NCBI GenBank assembly: GCA_029204225.1 | Contig: CM055097.1 | Coordinates: 30,411,785 to 30,475,784 of the forward strand | Length of the DNA: 64,000 bases | Source: Diphasiastrum complanatum | Taxonomy: Eukaryota > Streptophyta > Lycopodiopsida > Lycopodiales > Lycopodiaceae | Direction of reading: 5' to 3' | In this document: positions 22,511 through 35,317 of the stretch, piece by piece | Numbering within the stretch: position 1 is the stretch's first letter | Layout of the letters: each line of letters begins with the position of its first letter | Program-made: the position numbers and the translations under genes | The notes under the pieces: model-generated | What the model saw: only the letters and a program-made list of their open reading frames with translations | The model's database searches: none | Told to the model about the DNA's origin: nothing

Positions 22511-23918
22511 ATGGGATCAGTGGGAGCCTACCTTCTAGAAGCTAGTGAGAGGTTAAATTCTACCAAATTATGCTATTTGGAAAGCGAGGATGGAGTCACT
22601 AATGGTGCTCCAGGATCTTTATGAGTTTCTAATAGATGATGAAGATGAACCTCTAGGTGCACAGGAATTAGTGAGATACAAGAAGAGGTCTAGGCTTGCA
22701 CTTCACTATATTAAGATGAATGTAAGCAATGATCTTTTAAGGGAAGTATCATCATGTAAGAGTGCTAAAGAGGCTTGGGAATCTTTAAAATCTATCTATG
22801 AGTCTAGTAACACTTCGAGGGTTCTCATGCTTAGGAATCAGATTCTACAAAGCATGAAGAGGAGTGATGAGAGTGCACAAGATTATGTGCTAAGAATCAA
22901 GTCTCTCAATAGGGAGTTAGCTTCCATTGGAGATAAGATTCAAGATAGTGAGCTTGTTCAGATTGTCCTCAATGGTCTAGGGAGTGGCTTTACAAATTTG
23001 GTCCAAAGCTTTGCAATCCAAGACACTTTGCCTACTATAGAAAAGCTACACAATGTATTAGTAGCTGAAGAGTGTAGGATGTTGCATACCAATGCAAGAA
23101 TGAATGCTATTTCTCTGCAGGATGGTGATGAGAAAGCTAATTTCTCATTCAAAAGCAAGAAGAAGACCAATGGCAAGAAGAAGCACTTCAAGGAGACCAA
23201 GGAGGAGGATGAGGCTTCAAGCTCAAAGGGCAAGATCAAAGACAAGTCCAAGTACAAATGTTTTTTCTGTGGAAAGAAAGGACATTTTGCATCAGATTGT
23301 CTCAAGAAGAAGAAGGCACAAGAGAGCAAACAAAGCAACATTGCACATCAGGAGGAGGAGGAGGAGGATGAAGAGTCATCCTTGATGGTTTCCAACAAAC
23401 CACCATCATCCAAGAGCAACACCAATGATTCTTGGTGGATTGATAGTGGGGCAAGTTCCCACATGACATATCAAAAGGACATATTCTCCACCTTACTTTC
23501 TTACAATGACTTACATAGATCAATCTATACTGCAAGTAGTCAAGAATGTAAGATAAGTGGAATAGGAACAAGTCCCTTCTATGTGGGATCATCCAAATGG
23601 ATGAATCTTGATAATGTTCTTTATGTTCCTAAGTTAACCAAGAATTTGCTTAGCGTTGGCCAGTTAATGGATAATGGCCTAGATGTACAATTTAAGCATG
23701 GAGTTTGTTCCATCCTTAGAAATGATGAATGTATAGCCAAAGGCTTTAAGCAAGGTAGATTGTTTAAGGTTGATGCTAATATTGTAGTGGAGAGTGTTAA
23801 CTTGGCAAAGGTGGAGTTATCAAAGGTGGAACTGTCGCACAAAAGGTTGGGTCACCCCAACTACAAAGCCATGGAATCTATGGTTGCAAAGGAGCTTGCA
23901 GTTGGACTTCCCATATAT
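22511..23918 (+). pseudogene. Copia-D gag and protease
   Basis: The ATG at 22511 starts MGSVGAYLLEASERLNST. A frameshift near 22570 moves to the long frame 22590-23975. Gag shows ALHYIKMNVSNDLLREVSSC, AKEAWESLKSIYES and DYVLRIKSLNRELASIG. After a Lys-rich stretch comes the zinc knuckle CFFCGKKGHFASDC. Protease has the intact site WWIDSGASSHMTY, then LYVPKLTKNLLSVGQLMDNG. Gag-pre-integrase begins SHKRLGHPNYKAMESMVAKELAVGLP and is cut by the inversion; the last residues of the open frame (from IYL) belong to unrelated DNA. Confidence 0.9.
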
Positions 23919-26900
23919 CTCATTTTCATCATCATGCAAATCTTTAGTTTCATCCTTGTTCTCTCCACCCATTGATTGTGCATGTTCATTGTCATTGTAG
24001 GTTGTAAAATATGATTCAATCCTGTCATGCATCGCTTTGTTATGTCGTACCTTAGCATCGTCACCATGAGCATCATCTTCAAATATAACATTTAAGGGAA
24101 AACCCCCCATAGTAGGTGATGGAGAGTCTACAACAATATATGTTCTTCTAGAGATGAATGATCGACTTCTTTAGTAACTTACTTTTCAAAAATATCAAGT
24201 GTAAATTAATCAACAAATTGGAACTTGAGAGAATGAGGTCCATATGAGCATTTGCATGGTCCTTGGGAGCAACGTGAGAAAAAGGGCTATCAATGACTTC
24301 TTTGAACAATTTTGAAGAAAAAATGATTTGGAGGTCAAGGACAATAGCCATTGTCGTAGTTTCTAATAATGATACTATGAGTCATGTCACCTTTTTAACA
24401 CTATACTTTGAGAGTGGATTTGCATATTAGATACAAACTTCTTTCCATTGAAGGCTATTGACAACTTTCACAAAATAGAGGCACTAGTATTGGGGGAATA
24501 TGGATGACCTTATGAAGATAGAGAATTCAAGTGCTTTTTCATGTATTACATATGAGAAAAAAAATCAACTTTGGTAGATAAAATTGAAATTTTTTGGAGT
24601 GAGATTTTAGGCTAAGAGTTGTTGTCAATGATGTATCTACAAACATACCCTACACCATGTCTACAATAATATAAATTCAAAGAGAAAGAGCATTTAATTT
24701 TATCCATCTTCTCAAGTTAGAATTATGGAACTCTTTAGTCCTAAGCAATGGTACTTCTAATTTGCCCCATAGAGTATTTCCAAATTTGTTCTCTCTTCTA
24801 AAATAACGGGACTTCTCCATAAGATAACTCATAGAGACGTTTTATTAACTTGCTCCAAAATTTTCAAGAAGATTACATTGAACACTTTATAAAAGACATG
24901 AAAAATTCATTTCATGTCTTATAACTCCTTAATATAGTCATATAACGGCCTGAGGAAAGAACTTGTGATGAGTAAATTTTGCATATCATCTTGTGGCATG
25001 TAAAAAAACTCATAATTTAAAAAGAGAGATTTTCTTGGGGATAGAACTCTTCTTCTGTTTTTCATATTGTTGGTCTCAATTTTTTTTCATTGGTTAAACA
25101 TGCTTCTACTTACACTCTATGAATGATTTATTTTATATACTTTGGGCCCATCATTTTGTTGGCATGATGAGATAGGCTCATTTTCTCTCCCATTGGCATA
25201 TTGCTATTTACCATTTAAATGATTTCAAACATATTTTTTTTAAATACATGGGCATGGAAATAGTTTTTAAAGATTTGTGAGCTTTATTATTTTGCACATT
25301 GTTCACCATCGCATTATCATCACCTAACTTGTTGAGTGAACCTTCTAGCTTGTAAAACAAAGTCAGAATTTGGTTTAAAATTAACGTGCACATTGCAAAT
25401 ATAGACTAGACATTCAATGGTACGATTATCTTCCAAGATATCACCAAGAGTTGCACTCTATAGTGCTTATCCTTTCCTTGAAAGAAAGGCCGTGACTAGA
25501 AAGAACATATCTACTAGCTTGGTATTGAACATAAAGTTCCTTCAATGTTTTATTGTCCATCCATGTCTCACCATATGTGGATTCCTTTTCTAATATATAA
25601 AGAGCTAGATATATATATAACCAAACATAGAAAAAATTCATATCTTTGTAGAAGTCAATGATTGATGAAGAATTTCTCTATCAAACTAAAAGTTATGAAT
25701 AGAATCAAAAGGGCACATCATGTGGAGAAACCATGTACACAAGCCTTTTCAAGCTTGAGTGGAAAAATGAAAGCATAAGCACTATCGTTACTAATTTGTT
25801 TCCAATTTCCACCTTTTGCCACCCGTATCTTCTTCCTTGTTAACATGTCTACACTCTCATTATCAAGTGTCACAACCCAATTAATTACTAAAGAAAAAGC
25901 ACAATTTCAAATGAAAAGAATGTGTTTAAGTTTGATGGATAATGTAAAGTAAAAACAACGTAATAACTTTGTAATGTTCCTAAGATTATATGCAAGATTA
26001 GGTGAAATCAGACAAGATGAAGTTAGTTGAACCATCTACAATTAGGCAAAAAACCAAGAAATGTGCCTTGTACCTTGTAATCCCTTAGTTTTTTTTTATT
26101 GTATGTCTTAAAAATATATTTTTATTTTTTGTATTTGAGAAACTTTTTGTAGATGTAAATTATCTTTTATGATACATGTTATATTCAAAGGAAATGGTGT
26201 TTATATAATTTGTACTAGATAAGTTATCTTTGAACTTCCTTTTGGATATGTGCTGTAAAGTTATGACATTATGTCTTTTGGTACATGACTAGTTGTATGA
26301 CATAAATGAAGGTTCCAAGATATTATGTTGAGGAGCTTTTTTGAGTAATTTAGAAAGCCCACATATAGATGAACTTTGATAAGTTTCAATTGCTATTGCC
26401 AGTTCCTTCTAAGTTAGACATTTATTTTATTCCAAGGGATCTTGTGAAATTTCTCAATGCAAGCCTTAAATCTCTCAAGACGTTAAATGCATAATATGGC
26501 ATTAAAAGGTAATAAATCATGTCCTTTGCATATAGTCAAGTTGAATACGAGTTAAAATTGTGCCCACATAAGCACTCGCTCAAATCCACACTTTTGTGTG
26601 AGTGGACATTTGAAGCATTGTGCTCCTTATTGGCTGGCCCCAATATATGATGCAAAGTGTACATCTAGGACATAATGATGCTAGTAGAACATACTAGTAT
26701 GGTTAAAAAAAACAAATGTAGAATGTAAGCATATACATTACGTCATCTGAATAGAAATCTTGATAGCTTTCTCTTGTCCTTGTCAAACTTATTGACAATG
26801 GCGATATAAAACTTTGAACACATGTGTGCATACATATTTCATATTTGTGTTAGAGTGCATGTAGATAGAATTTGAAAGAATATGCTATACCTACCATGTA

Positions 26901-28490
26901 TTAACTTACACGAGCACAACTTTTGGTTCTAATATATTGCCTTAATAAGGACCTTAACTTCATGCTTTGATGAACATAATACATGGTCAAATAGAAATTT
27001 TGTTAGTTGAACATATGCATGTTTGGTAAGTTGGGATAGTGAGCCATAATTTTGGCTAGCCAAGTTAAGCTATATGCTTCAAGGTTTTCAATGTGGATGG
27101 AGCTCTTACTCGTTGGTCACTACATGGTCGTATTTTTAACTAAGCCATCCTTTGGCTAACTAGAGTAAATGACATTGGTTTAGACATTGAATCTAACACT
27201 TGTGCTTGTTGGGTAAATGCTTGGACAAATATGGCTAGTTTGCTTAAATGGATTTGGTTAGTGGATATTAAGCCATGCAATGGCTAACTACATTAAGTAA
27301 ATTGTTGTATCATTAGAGGAGTTCTAAATCCAAAAGGCTATATTTCGGCGTCGCTGGCCCTCGTCTCTTGCTATCACGATACCAATAAGCAGCAAACCAG
27401 TTAGGTAGATGCCATGTGTTGAAGGAATCATTGTAGGTGCCTAGTGTTGTGCTCACGTTTTGAGGCCCACCTGCCCTCCTGCCCATCCTCTTCCTCTTTT
27501 CAAGCGAGCCCATTTCTCACCCTTCACGTGTGCCTCTCCCCTGCTTTTGCAAATGCCCTTCAGGCTTTGAACTCAATTTTTGATTAACTTTGGCAGTTTA
27601 AAAAATTTGTCCAAAAAATTGAACTACATACAATTAACTCTGAATTAAATACTCATTAATATGGGTTGCAGTGTATTGCACAGAAATTTAATTGTCGATT
27701 AATTGAGGCTCCAACATGCAAATCTTTCAAAATTAATCCATATCCAATATATTAAATATGAGTTTTAGAAAACATTTGGCATCTACAATGAAATGAAATT
27801 GTTTTGCATTTAAAGTAAAAAAAATGCTATGAGCCTGTGTTCATGTATCGATTTTTGAAAATTAATATTGGTAGAATCTTGAAATTTTTGAAACATAGCC
27901 TCGTGAATTCTACAATAATTAGAAAATGTCTAAAAAATCTTACTAAAGCAAAATGTCCAAAAGTACAAAACTATGAAATTTTTTAGCTTGTCATCTAATT
28001 TCATGCACTAACTTGTAGTTGTCCTCCACCTAAAAATAAGACATACAATAAAACCTTGGCATTTCAACTTACAACTTAAACTATCATGAGAAATTCAACT
28101 ACAAATATGTTACTATAACCGTGGCCAACATTTATCTAGCTTGACTAATCCACATTCTATGAACTTTTTCCATGATGGATCTAATCTTGAAATCAAACAC
28201 TATCTTGATCTTCTTGAGGCTAAATACTTGCTCAAGGATGTAAGTGCCCTTCATGGATGATTCACTTAATCTCAAGAGAAGTTTGCAAAATGCCTCACAA
28301 CATGTAAAAACATGATTTTTCAAACTATGAGTAACAAACTCATTCTTGCTCTTATTAGATCCAAGAGTATGCATTTGATGACACAACCACTTGCTTTCAA
28401 AATAATTTGGAAACATATCGAAGCCATCAATGACAAGAAATATGTCCATAATAGGCATCATACAAGACTAGTATTGTCTTACTTGAACTT
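23919..28490. other. No assignable gene; decayed AT-rich DNA
   Basis: About 4.6 kb beyond the right inversion break. No frame exceeds ~110 codons and none has a recognisable domain. Several minus-strand stretches look weakly coding (24110-23919; 25641-25441; ~25870-25690 with VDMLTRKKIRVAKGGNWKQ; 28461-28132) and may be remains of an old transposase gene, but I cannot name it. A GC-richer patch lies at 27330-27540. Repeated AGCCAT...TGGCTAACTA words occur at ~27046, 27143 and 27269. Confidence 0.4.
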
Positions 28491-28499
28491 TGAGATGTA

Positions 28500-29480
28500 G
28501 AAATCTCAATAAAGCAAGATGGTACATCAATTAATGGAAGAGAAGCATAAGTGAGAATTTTGGAGTAGATGCCACCTGAAAACTGTCCCTATTTTCCATG
28601 AAAAGTGAGCCACATAGACTCAGCCTTGCCTCTTGAAGATCTCCTTGGAACCATGTGTTGAGAAGCCTCCTCCTCAAACCTCATGCACTTCAATTTTTGG
28701 TAGATTTGTGGATTCCACCACCACCCTCTTGATTGAGATGAGATCCTCCTTACTCCTTATATGCAAAGGAATTTTGGCAATGCATATGGATCTAAAGATC
28801 CTCAAAGTATCCATATTTGTTTCTACATGATGAAATGAAATTATCCAAATGAACATGATAAGAGAATTGATGAGAAATAGACCTCCTTGGCAATAACTCT
28901 CCATATGCTTTTGGCAAAGCACCATCTTCATGAGTCTTACAATCTTGGAAAATAGGTTGAGGTCGATCACTTGCCTTCTCCTCCTTGAGATGATCCAAGC
29001 TCCTCTTAGCCACCTTTCCACAAGGATTATCATCAATCTTGAAAATATTAGCACATCTAGTCCCACTTCCTACCACATCACCATCACTCTTGAGCTCTTT
29101 CTTCTTGAAACAATTAGACGCAAAATTCATCTTCTTACCACAAAAGAAACACTTCTTGTTGGATTTGCAACTTGTTGATGTTTGTGATGAATCCTCATCA
29201 CTCTCCTACTTTGACTTGTCCTTCTTGAAATGTTGATGATGCTCTTTTCCCCTTCCTCTTGGCTTGTCGTTTGTGAAGTATGCCTTCACCTCTCCATCAT
29301 TCACCTCATAGATGGATTTCAATGTGTCCCAAGCCTCCTTAGATGTGGTACATGAGCCAATCTCCCTCAACACTTCATTAGAAACATTCATCTTTATGAT
29401 ATGTAGGGCCATCCTAGCTCTCTTTTTACACTTTTGAACCTCTTGGATGAAGAAACAAATTGTTTCTAATGCCAAAGCTT
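28500..29480 (-). pseudogene. Copia-N gag and integrase-RT linker fragments
   Basis: Minus strand: Gag motifs KKRARMALHIIKMNVSNEVL and CTTSKEAWDTLKSIYE (29430-29300), and a damaged zinc knuckle CFFCGKKMNFASNCFKKK (~29150-29090) with the His replaced by Asn. Protease and the integrase core are missing. At 28680-28590 the linker between integrase and RT appears (PRRSSRGKAESMWLTFHGK), followed by YASLPLIDVPSCF, which resembles the start of the RT region. Sequence beyond ~29480 is not gag, so the N-terminus has been replaced. Confidence 0.7.
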
Positions 29481-29510
29481 TGCTAGCTTTCAATACTGAA
29501 TTTTTGACAA

Positions 29511-29537
29511 AAGGCGACACGACACGACACGACACGA
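29511..29537. repeat. (CGACA)n short tandem repeat
   Basis: About five units of CGACA at the point where Copia-N gag homology has already ended. It gives the minus-strand frame its SCRV-like residues and is not part of gag. Confidence 0.8.
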
Positions 29538-29539
29538 AA

Positions 29540-30370
<831 letters not shown>

Positions 30371-30456
30371 ATTGGATTCACAAAGGGTGTACTACCAACT
30401 TCAATATGAGATCTTGGAACTTGGTGTGAGACTTATCTCACTAGCTCTACCAATCT

Positions 30457-30933
30457 TGTGAAATCATAAAAAGCTATCTATCTTAGTCTTAGGGGTTTCA
30501 TAAAGTTTTTGTGTTAATCTTCTTTGTGTAGAATTGTGATAGGGCCAAAAATTGGCATAGGTGGCAAATTGACAAAATCCACATGTAATTCCTCTATTGA
30601 GCCCAAAGTGAGCTATGATGCAATCTCGAGCTAGATAGGCATATGAATAGGGTTCTGACACTTGTGATAATGTAATTTGATGAGTGATGAAGTCAAAGAG
30701 TCGGCCTTGGTCAAGGGGTCCAATAGGAATCAAGAGATCTTCATTAGGGACCCAATAGAATTGAAGAGGCTATGATTAGGGGTCCAATAGCATGCAAGGA
30801 GGGATCTCCACAAGATCTATATATACTTCTCTTTTCAATCATTTTGTAAGTTGAGTTTTGAGTCAAAAGGTGAGATTTGCTTGTTCAATCTTCTCTCTCT
30901 ACCCGAGTTGAATTAGCTCTATTCTCTCTCTAC
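30457..30933 (+). repeat. Copia-B 5' LTR, first ~477 bp
   Basis: Matches the start of the 3' LTR (56262-56748) at roughly 92-94% by eye: ctatctatcttagtcttagg, gagctagataggcatatgaa, gagtcggccttggtcaa. TATA-like CTATATATAC at 30818-30827 precedes a C/T-rich leader. It is cut at ctctctctac, where Copia-A begins with TGTTGG. Confidence 0.85.
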
Positions 30934-31905
30934 TGTTGGATTTACTCCTACTCTCCTAGATCCTATTTTTTAATCTGCCTCCATTCGTGCTGCATATTTA
31001 CTAACGTTGTCACGCAGCCTGCATATTTACACGCAAATTTGCACAGACGAATAAAAGGCAAAAGAATCGCAAACACCGTGTTTTTACACAGGTTATGGTG
31101 ATAGGCGAAAAGGGGACACTATCCTACAGAATGCTGAAGGTTCCCTAAAAGCTAAGGTACCCAGTAAGATTGGACAACGATTGCAGCCACCCACAATCTC
31201 CTAAAAACAACACATCCACTCTGTACTTTCACATCTACACACCTGTAATATTATGTATATATACATATTCTGGACACCATTCATAATATGATGATGATCA
31301 AATGATGAAGAGAGTTGAAGAAGATGACATAAACGAAGTAGATGCCCTGAGCATTTATTCTTCATTTTTTGTTAGAATTAAGATTTAAATTCTTTTTTAC
31401 AGATTTGAAATAAGCTTTGTAGGGCACGCGGTTTCGTCCGCTACGGTATTGTGATCTACTGCATTATTGACATGTATACATGATATACTTAATCTGATAC
31501 AACTCTTTATTCTGCATTCAGATCTGTGTTAATATTGTCATGCTTATTCTTCGTTCTGTCTGATCTTTCTAGTTGTTCTTTCTGGTAATAGATGACTAAC
31601 TTTTAGTCTTATCGTTCGCGACTAATTATCAATCGAGCACAGTCTAGCTCTTTCGCGAATCATTTGCGACATATAATTTGTCTTGCTATTCATGACAAAT
31701 TATTCTTCTGACTCTTCATCTATTAATGTTTGGCTACGTAATCTAGAATGATCGTGATTTCTATCACTAAAGTTATGTCATTCTAATAGGCGTAGTCATG
31801 CTTCTAGAGAGAGTCGTATAACTTATTCCGCTGTGCACAAACATTTTCTGTTCGAGTTCATTTCTCGTTCGTGTTTGCTATTTATTCTCCCCCTCTCTCC
31901 CAACA
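30934..31905 (+). repeat. Copia-A 5' LTR and PBS
   Basis: 972 bp with inverted ends TGTTGG...CCAACA. A TATA-like gtatatatacat lies at 31255-31266. The PBS TGGTATTAGAGC (31906-31917) abuts it, one base from the initiator tRNA-Met consensus. Confidence 0.88.
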
Positions 31906-31980
31906 TGGTATTAGAGCTATTTTCATAGCTTGATAAGCTTCCGCAGTACAAGACTCTACTACTTAGACTAATTCTCCCAG

Positions 31981-34900
31981 ATGGATTCCCAAGGGAAAAG
32001 CCAGTCCTTTCATGGACAAGCTTGATGGAGCCAATTACCATCTGTGGAAATTTAAGATGAAAACTATACTAATGGCAAAAGATTGTACGACGTTGTTACA
32101 GGTGCAAAAGGAAAACCTGAAGTAGACAACACATCAATCGCCAGATGGGAGCTGAAGGATGGAAAAGCTTTCGCACTGATCATTTTCAACATCATGGATA
32201 CCCAGATCGGCCATGTGTCCGAGGCTCAAACATTGAAAGAGGTCTGGGACATCTTGAGCACACTAAAAAAGTGTGAGATATAGCTTCTAAGCTACATCTC
32301 AAGAAAAAATTCTACTCCCTCAAGATGACGAATGGTGATTCTCTGCAGAATCACATTAATCAATTCAAGAACCTGCTAAGACAAATGGCTGCTGTCGGAT
32401 CTGTCATAGACGATCAAGACGTAGTGATGCAACTACTTACAAGCTTGCCAAGTTCTTATGACAGCTGGGTGATGATCATCACGACTCATCCAGAAATGAC
32501 TCTTTCGAGAGTCATTACTATGTTGTTGCAGGAAGACACGTGAAGTAACGAAGCCTTGAGTTCCTCAGCTGATTCTCATGCCTTGTACACCAACAAGAGC
32601 ACGACAAAGTAGAAGAAGAAGAAAGGCTCAAAGCAATCAAAGCCAGACCAGAAACCAGCTCAACACAAGGAACAGTCGAATCCGTAGACAAAGAAGAAGC
32701 TGTTATGTAGATACTGCAAACAAAACAACCACAAAATTCAAGATTGCCGAATACTTCAAGTGAAGAACAACAGCAAGGGACAGTCGAATCAAGTGGCAAA
32801 TGCGGCTGCAAAAACTCCACAGCCTATTCAAGAAGTAGATCATGATGCCTTCATGACCAACCATCAAGGAGCATCTGGCGACAGTTCTTGGTTCCTAAAT
32901 TTTGGAGCCACTCAACATATGACTAGTCTCATTGGCTGTTTCGAGTCCTATACACCTTATAGTACTCAGAAATTCGTTCACCTTGGCGACAATAGCACAC
33001 AAGCTATTAAAGGTGAAGGCACTGTAAAATTATGCTTTGCAAATGATCAGTCTAAGCTACTCTCAAAACTCCTGTATGTACCAAAGTTATCTACGAATCT
33101 GCTCTCTGTAAGCAGAATCACAGATCTAGGACACAGAGTAGAATTCGAATGTGATCAGTGTAAAGTAGTTGATAGGACATGCAAGATCCTAGCACTCAGA
33201 AAGAGGCATGGATACTTGTATAAATTAATTAGTACTTCAATGCATTCAAATAAAGGTTTACTTTGGCATTATAGACTTGGTCATTTAAATCATGCTGTTG
33301 TACAACGAATGTCTAGACAATCTATTGTTCTTGATCTCGACTGTCCTCGTGAAAATTTTGAGTTACCTGTTTGTCAAGACTGTCTAGTTGGTAAACAGAC
33401 TAGGAAACCATTTAAGTCAAGCCATCAGCATGTTGCTAGAGGATTGCTAGATGTTGTACATTTAGATATTTGTGGCCCGATGAAAAATCCTCCGTTGAAG
33501 GATGCCAAGTATTTTATAACCTTTATTGATGAATTCTCTAGAAGGACGATGGTGTATTTCATAAAGAAGAAATCAAAAGCCTTCAACTGCTTCAGAATCT
33601 TCAAGGAGCATGCAGAAAAGGAGACTGGAAGGATGATCAAGGCCCTAAGGTCAGACAATGGTGGAGAATACATCTCTGTCGAGTTTAAGGAGTACTGCCA
33701 AAGCCAAGACATTGAGCAGCAATTCATCATTCCTTACAGTCCTCAGTCTAATGGCTTAGCTGAGAGGAAGAACCGTACTTTGGTCGAATCGGCTAAGTGT
33801 ATGCTATGCATTGTTTCCCAAGAGATTCTGGGCTGAAGCTGTCTCCACTGCAGCTTACGTCCTGAACAGATGTTCGACCAAGGCCCTCTCAGACAAGACA
33901 CCCCACGAGGTGTGGACATGCTCTAAGCCTTCTTTGAAGAACCTAAGAGTGTTCGGGTGCATTGCTTACATGCAGATCCCAAAAGACACAAGGAAAAAAT
34001 TGGACTTCCAAGGTCTCAAGACCATCCTGATCGGATATACTTCGTCTGATAATACCTACAAGCTGTACGATCATGATACTCAACAAATCTTGTATAGTCG
34101 AGATACAGTCTTTATCGAGGATCAATTAGTCGACCTCAAAGACAAGGATATTGCTCAAGAAGAACCTACATCTCCTGCCATTGACACGACAATCCGAGCT
34201 TCTGGCTCAGGCGTGTCTATTGTCGACCCACTTTGAGACAACGAATCAGACGAAGATGTTGCTGTTACCCAGCAACAAGTCCCAGGAGCGGTTTATCAGT
34301 TGAATCGTCCCAAAGATCAAGCCGAGTGCACACACAGTCTACAAGGTATACTCCTAAGTCTGCCTATCTCTTAATGTAGGAACCAACGACAGTCAAAGAG
34401 GCACTTAGCCAACCAGACTCTGATCTCTGGAGATAAGCCATGGACAGAGAGTATTCCTCTCTGATCAAGAATCAGACATGGTCATTAGTCGAAGCTCCTA
34501 TTGGCTGCAATATTATTGATTGCAAATGGATCTTTAAGATCAAATATAATGCCAATGGAGCAATTGATCGAAGGAAGGCTAGACTAGTAGCATGAGGATT
34601 CACCCAGATCCCGAATGTCGACTACAGTGAGACTTTTAGTCTAGTCGTCAAACATTCGTTGATCCGAATGCTCTTGTCTTATGCTGCAGCTGCCGACCTC
34701 GAAGTACATCAAGTTGATGTACAAACAACCTATCTAAACAGAGTCATACAAGAAGATATCTACATGATCCAGCCCAAAGGATATGTTTTGGAAGGCATGG
34801 AGAATCATGTCTGTAAACTCCACAAAGCACTATACGGCTTGAAACAGTCTGCCAGAGTTTGGTTTCAAGGGATCAACACATTCCTCATTGAACAAGGATT

Positions 34901-35317
34901 CAAACCAAGCACTGCTGATTGCAATGTTTATTCAAGGTCAGTGCAGCAATCCTTCATTATCATCACCTTGTATGTTGATGATACATTGCTCTTCAACAAT
35001 AATACCAAAATGGTCAAGGATGCAAAATAGATGTTGTCTTCAGAATTCGACATGACTGATCTGGGAAAAGCTCACTTCTGTCTTGGAATTCAAATCCACA
35101 GAGACAAAGCAAATCGACCAATTTACATCAATCCACAAAGGTATCTTCACAATTTTCTTAACAAATGCAATTTGATGAATTGTAATCTAGCTCACTCACC
35201 AATGAATCCAGGCCTGCATTTGTCGAAGGACCAATGTCCCCAGACCAAGCAGGAAGAGGAGCAGATGAGAGAATATTCATATTGATCGATACTTGGATCT
35301 CTCATGTACGCAATGGT
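31981..35317 (+). pseudogene. Copia-A gag-pol, truncated in RT
   Basis: Gag begins at MDSQGKSQ (31981) and continues after frameshifts through MKTILMAKD, KEVWDIL, NHINQFKNLLRQMAAVG and LLTSLPSSYDSWV. The zinc knuckle is CRYCKQNNHKIQDC. In protease the usual Asp-Ser-Gly reads WFLNFGATQHMT, so the catalytic Asp is lost. Integrase keeps its triad: HLDICGPM, RSDNGGEYI and NGLAERKNR. After a frameshift at ~33820 RT shows DCKWIFKIK, HQVDVQTTYLN, ALYGLKQSARVWF and LYVDDTLLF, with stops at ~34595 and 35028, ending GSLMYAMV. At least five lesions are visible. Confidence 0.88.

Larger units (their letters stand above)
8671..23918. other. Inverted segment (~15.2 kb) that splits Copia-D
   Basis: Copia-D coding sequence breaks off on the minus strand at ~8671 and on the plus strand at ~23918. 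Joining the two breaks in one orientation restores a contiguous integrase zinc region. Both break sites share a short ATAT microhomology (cttcccatatat at 23918, aacatattt at 8671), compatible with end-joining. The outer element ends carry matching TSDs, and the Copia-F 3' LTR is displaced to 20826-21159 in the opposite orientation. Everything between (Copia-E, -H, -G, -I, Gypsy-J, the solo LTR, the MITE) therefore sits inverted relative to the ancestral order. An assembly error could mimic this, so reads across both breaks should be inspected. Confidence 0.82.
21187..23918 (+). mobile_element. Copia-D, 5' half (5' LTR to gag-pre-integrase)
   Basis: 5' LTR, PBS, leader, gag, protease and gag-pre-integrase in + orientation, breaking off after VAKELAVGLP at ~23918, exactly where the other half (5424-8671) begins. 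The bases ctttt at 21182-21186 are the inverted partner of the TSD aaaag at 5419-5423. Confidence 0.9.
30934..35317 (+). mobile_element. Copia-A, 3'-truncated element inside the Copia-B LTR
   Basis: Complete 5' LTR, PBS and gag-pol up to the middle of RT, where the frame runs straight into Copia-B protease sequence at ~35317. RNase H, PPT and 3' LTR are missing, so no TSD can be tested. It differs from the other copias here in LTR and pol sequence. Confidence 0.85.

Noticed and set aside
23104-23385. Arg-rich 93-codon frame inside Copia-D gag
   Set aside because: Shadow frame of the Lys/Glu-rich region next to the zinc knuckle.
5424-23918. Copia-D halves as two independent truncated insertions
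   Set aside because: Complementary content, same breakpoint codon region, equal LTR lengths, matching inverted TSDs and the displaced Copia-F LTR fit one element plus an inversion far better.
27313-27513. 66-codon minus-strand frame in the GC-richer patch as a small gene
   Set aside because: Basic, low-complexity start, no homology I recognise, no promoter or neighbouring exon.
28132-28461. 109-codon minus-strand frame as part of Copia-N
   Set aside because: It lies beyond the last recognisable copia motif and shows no RT or RNase H residues; left as unassigned.
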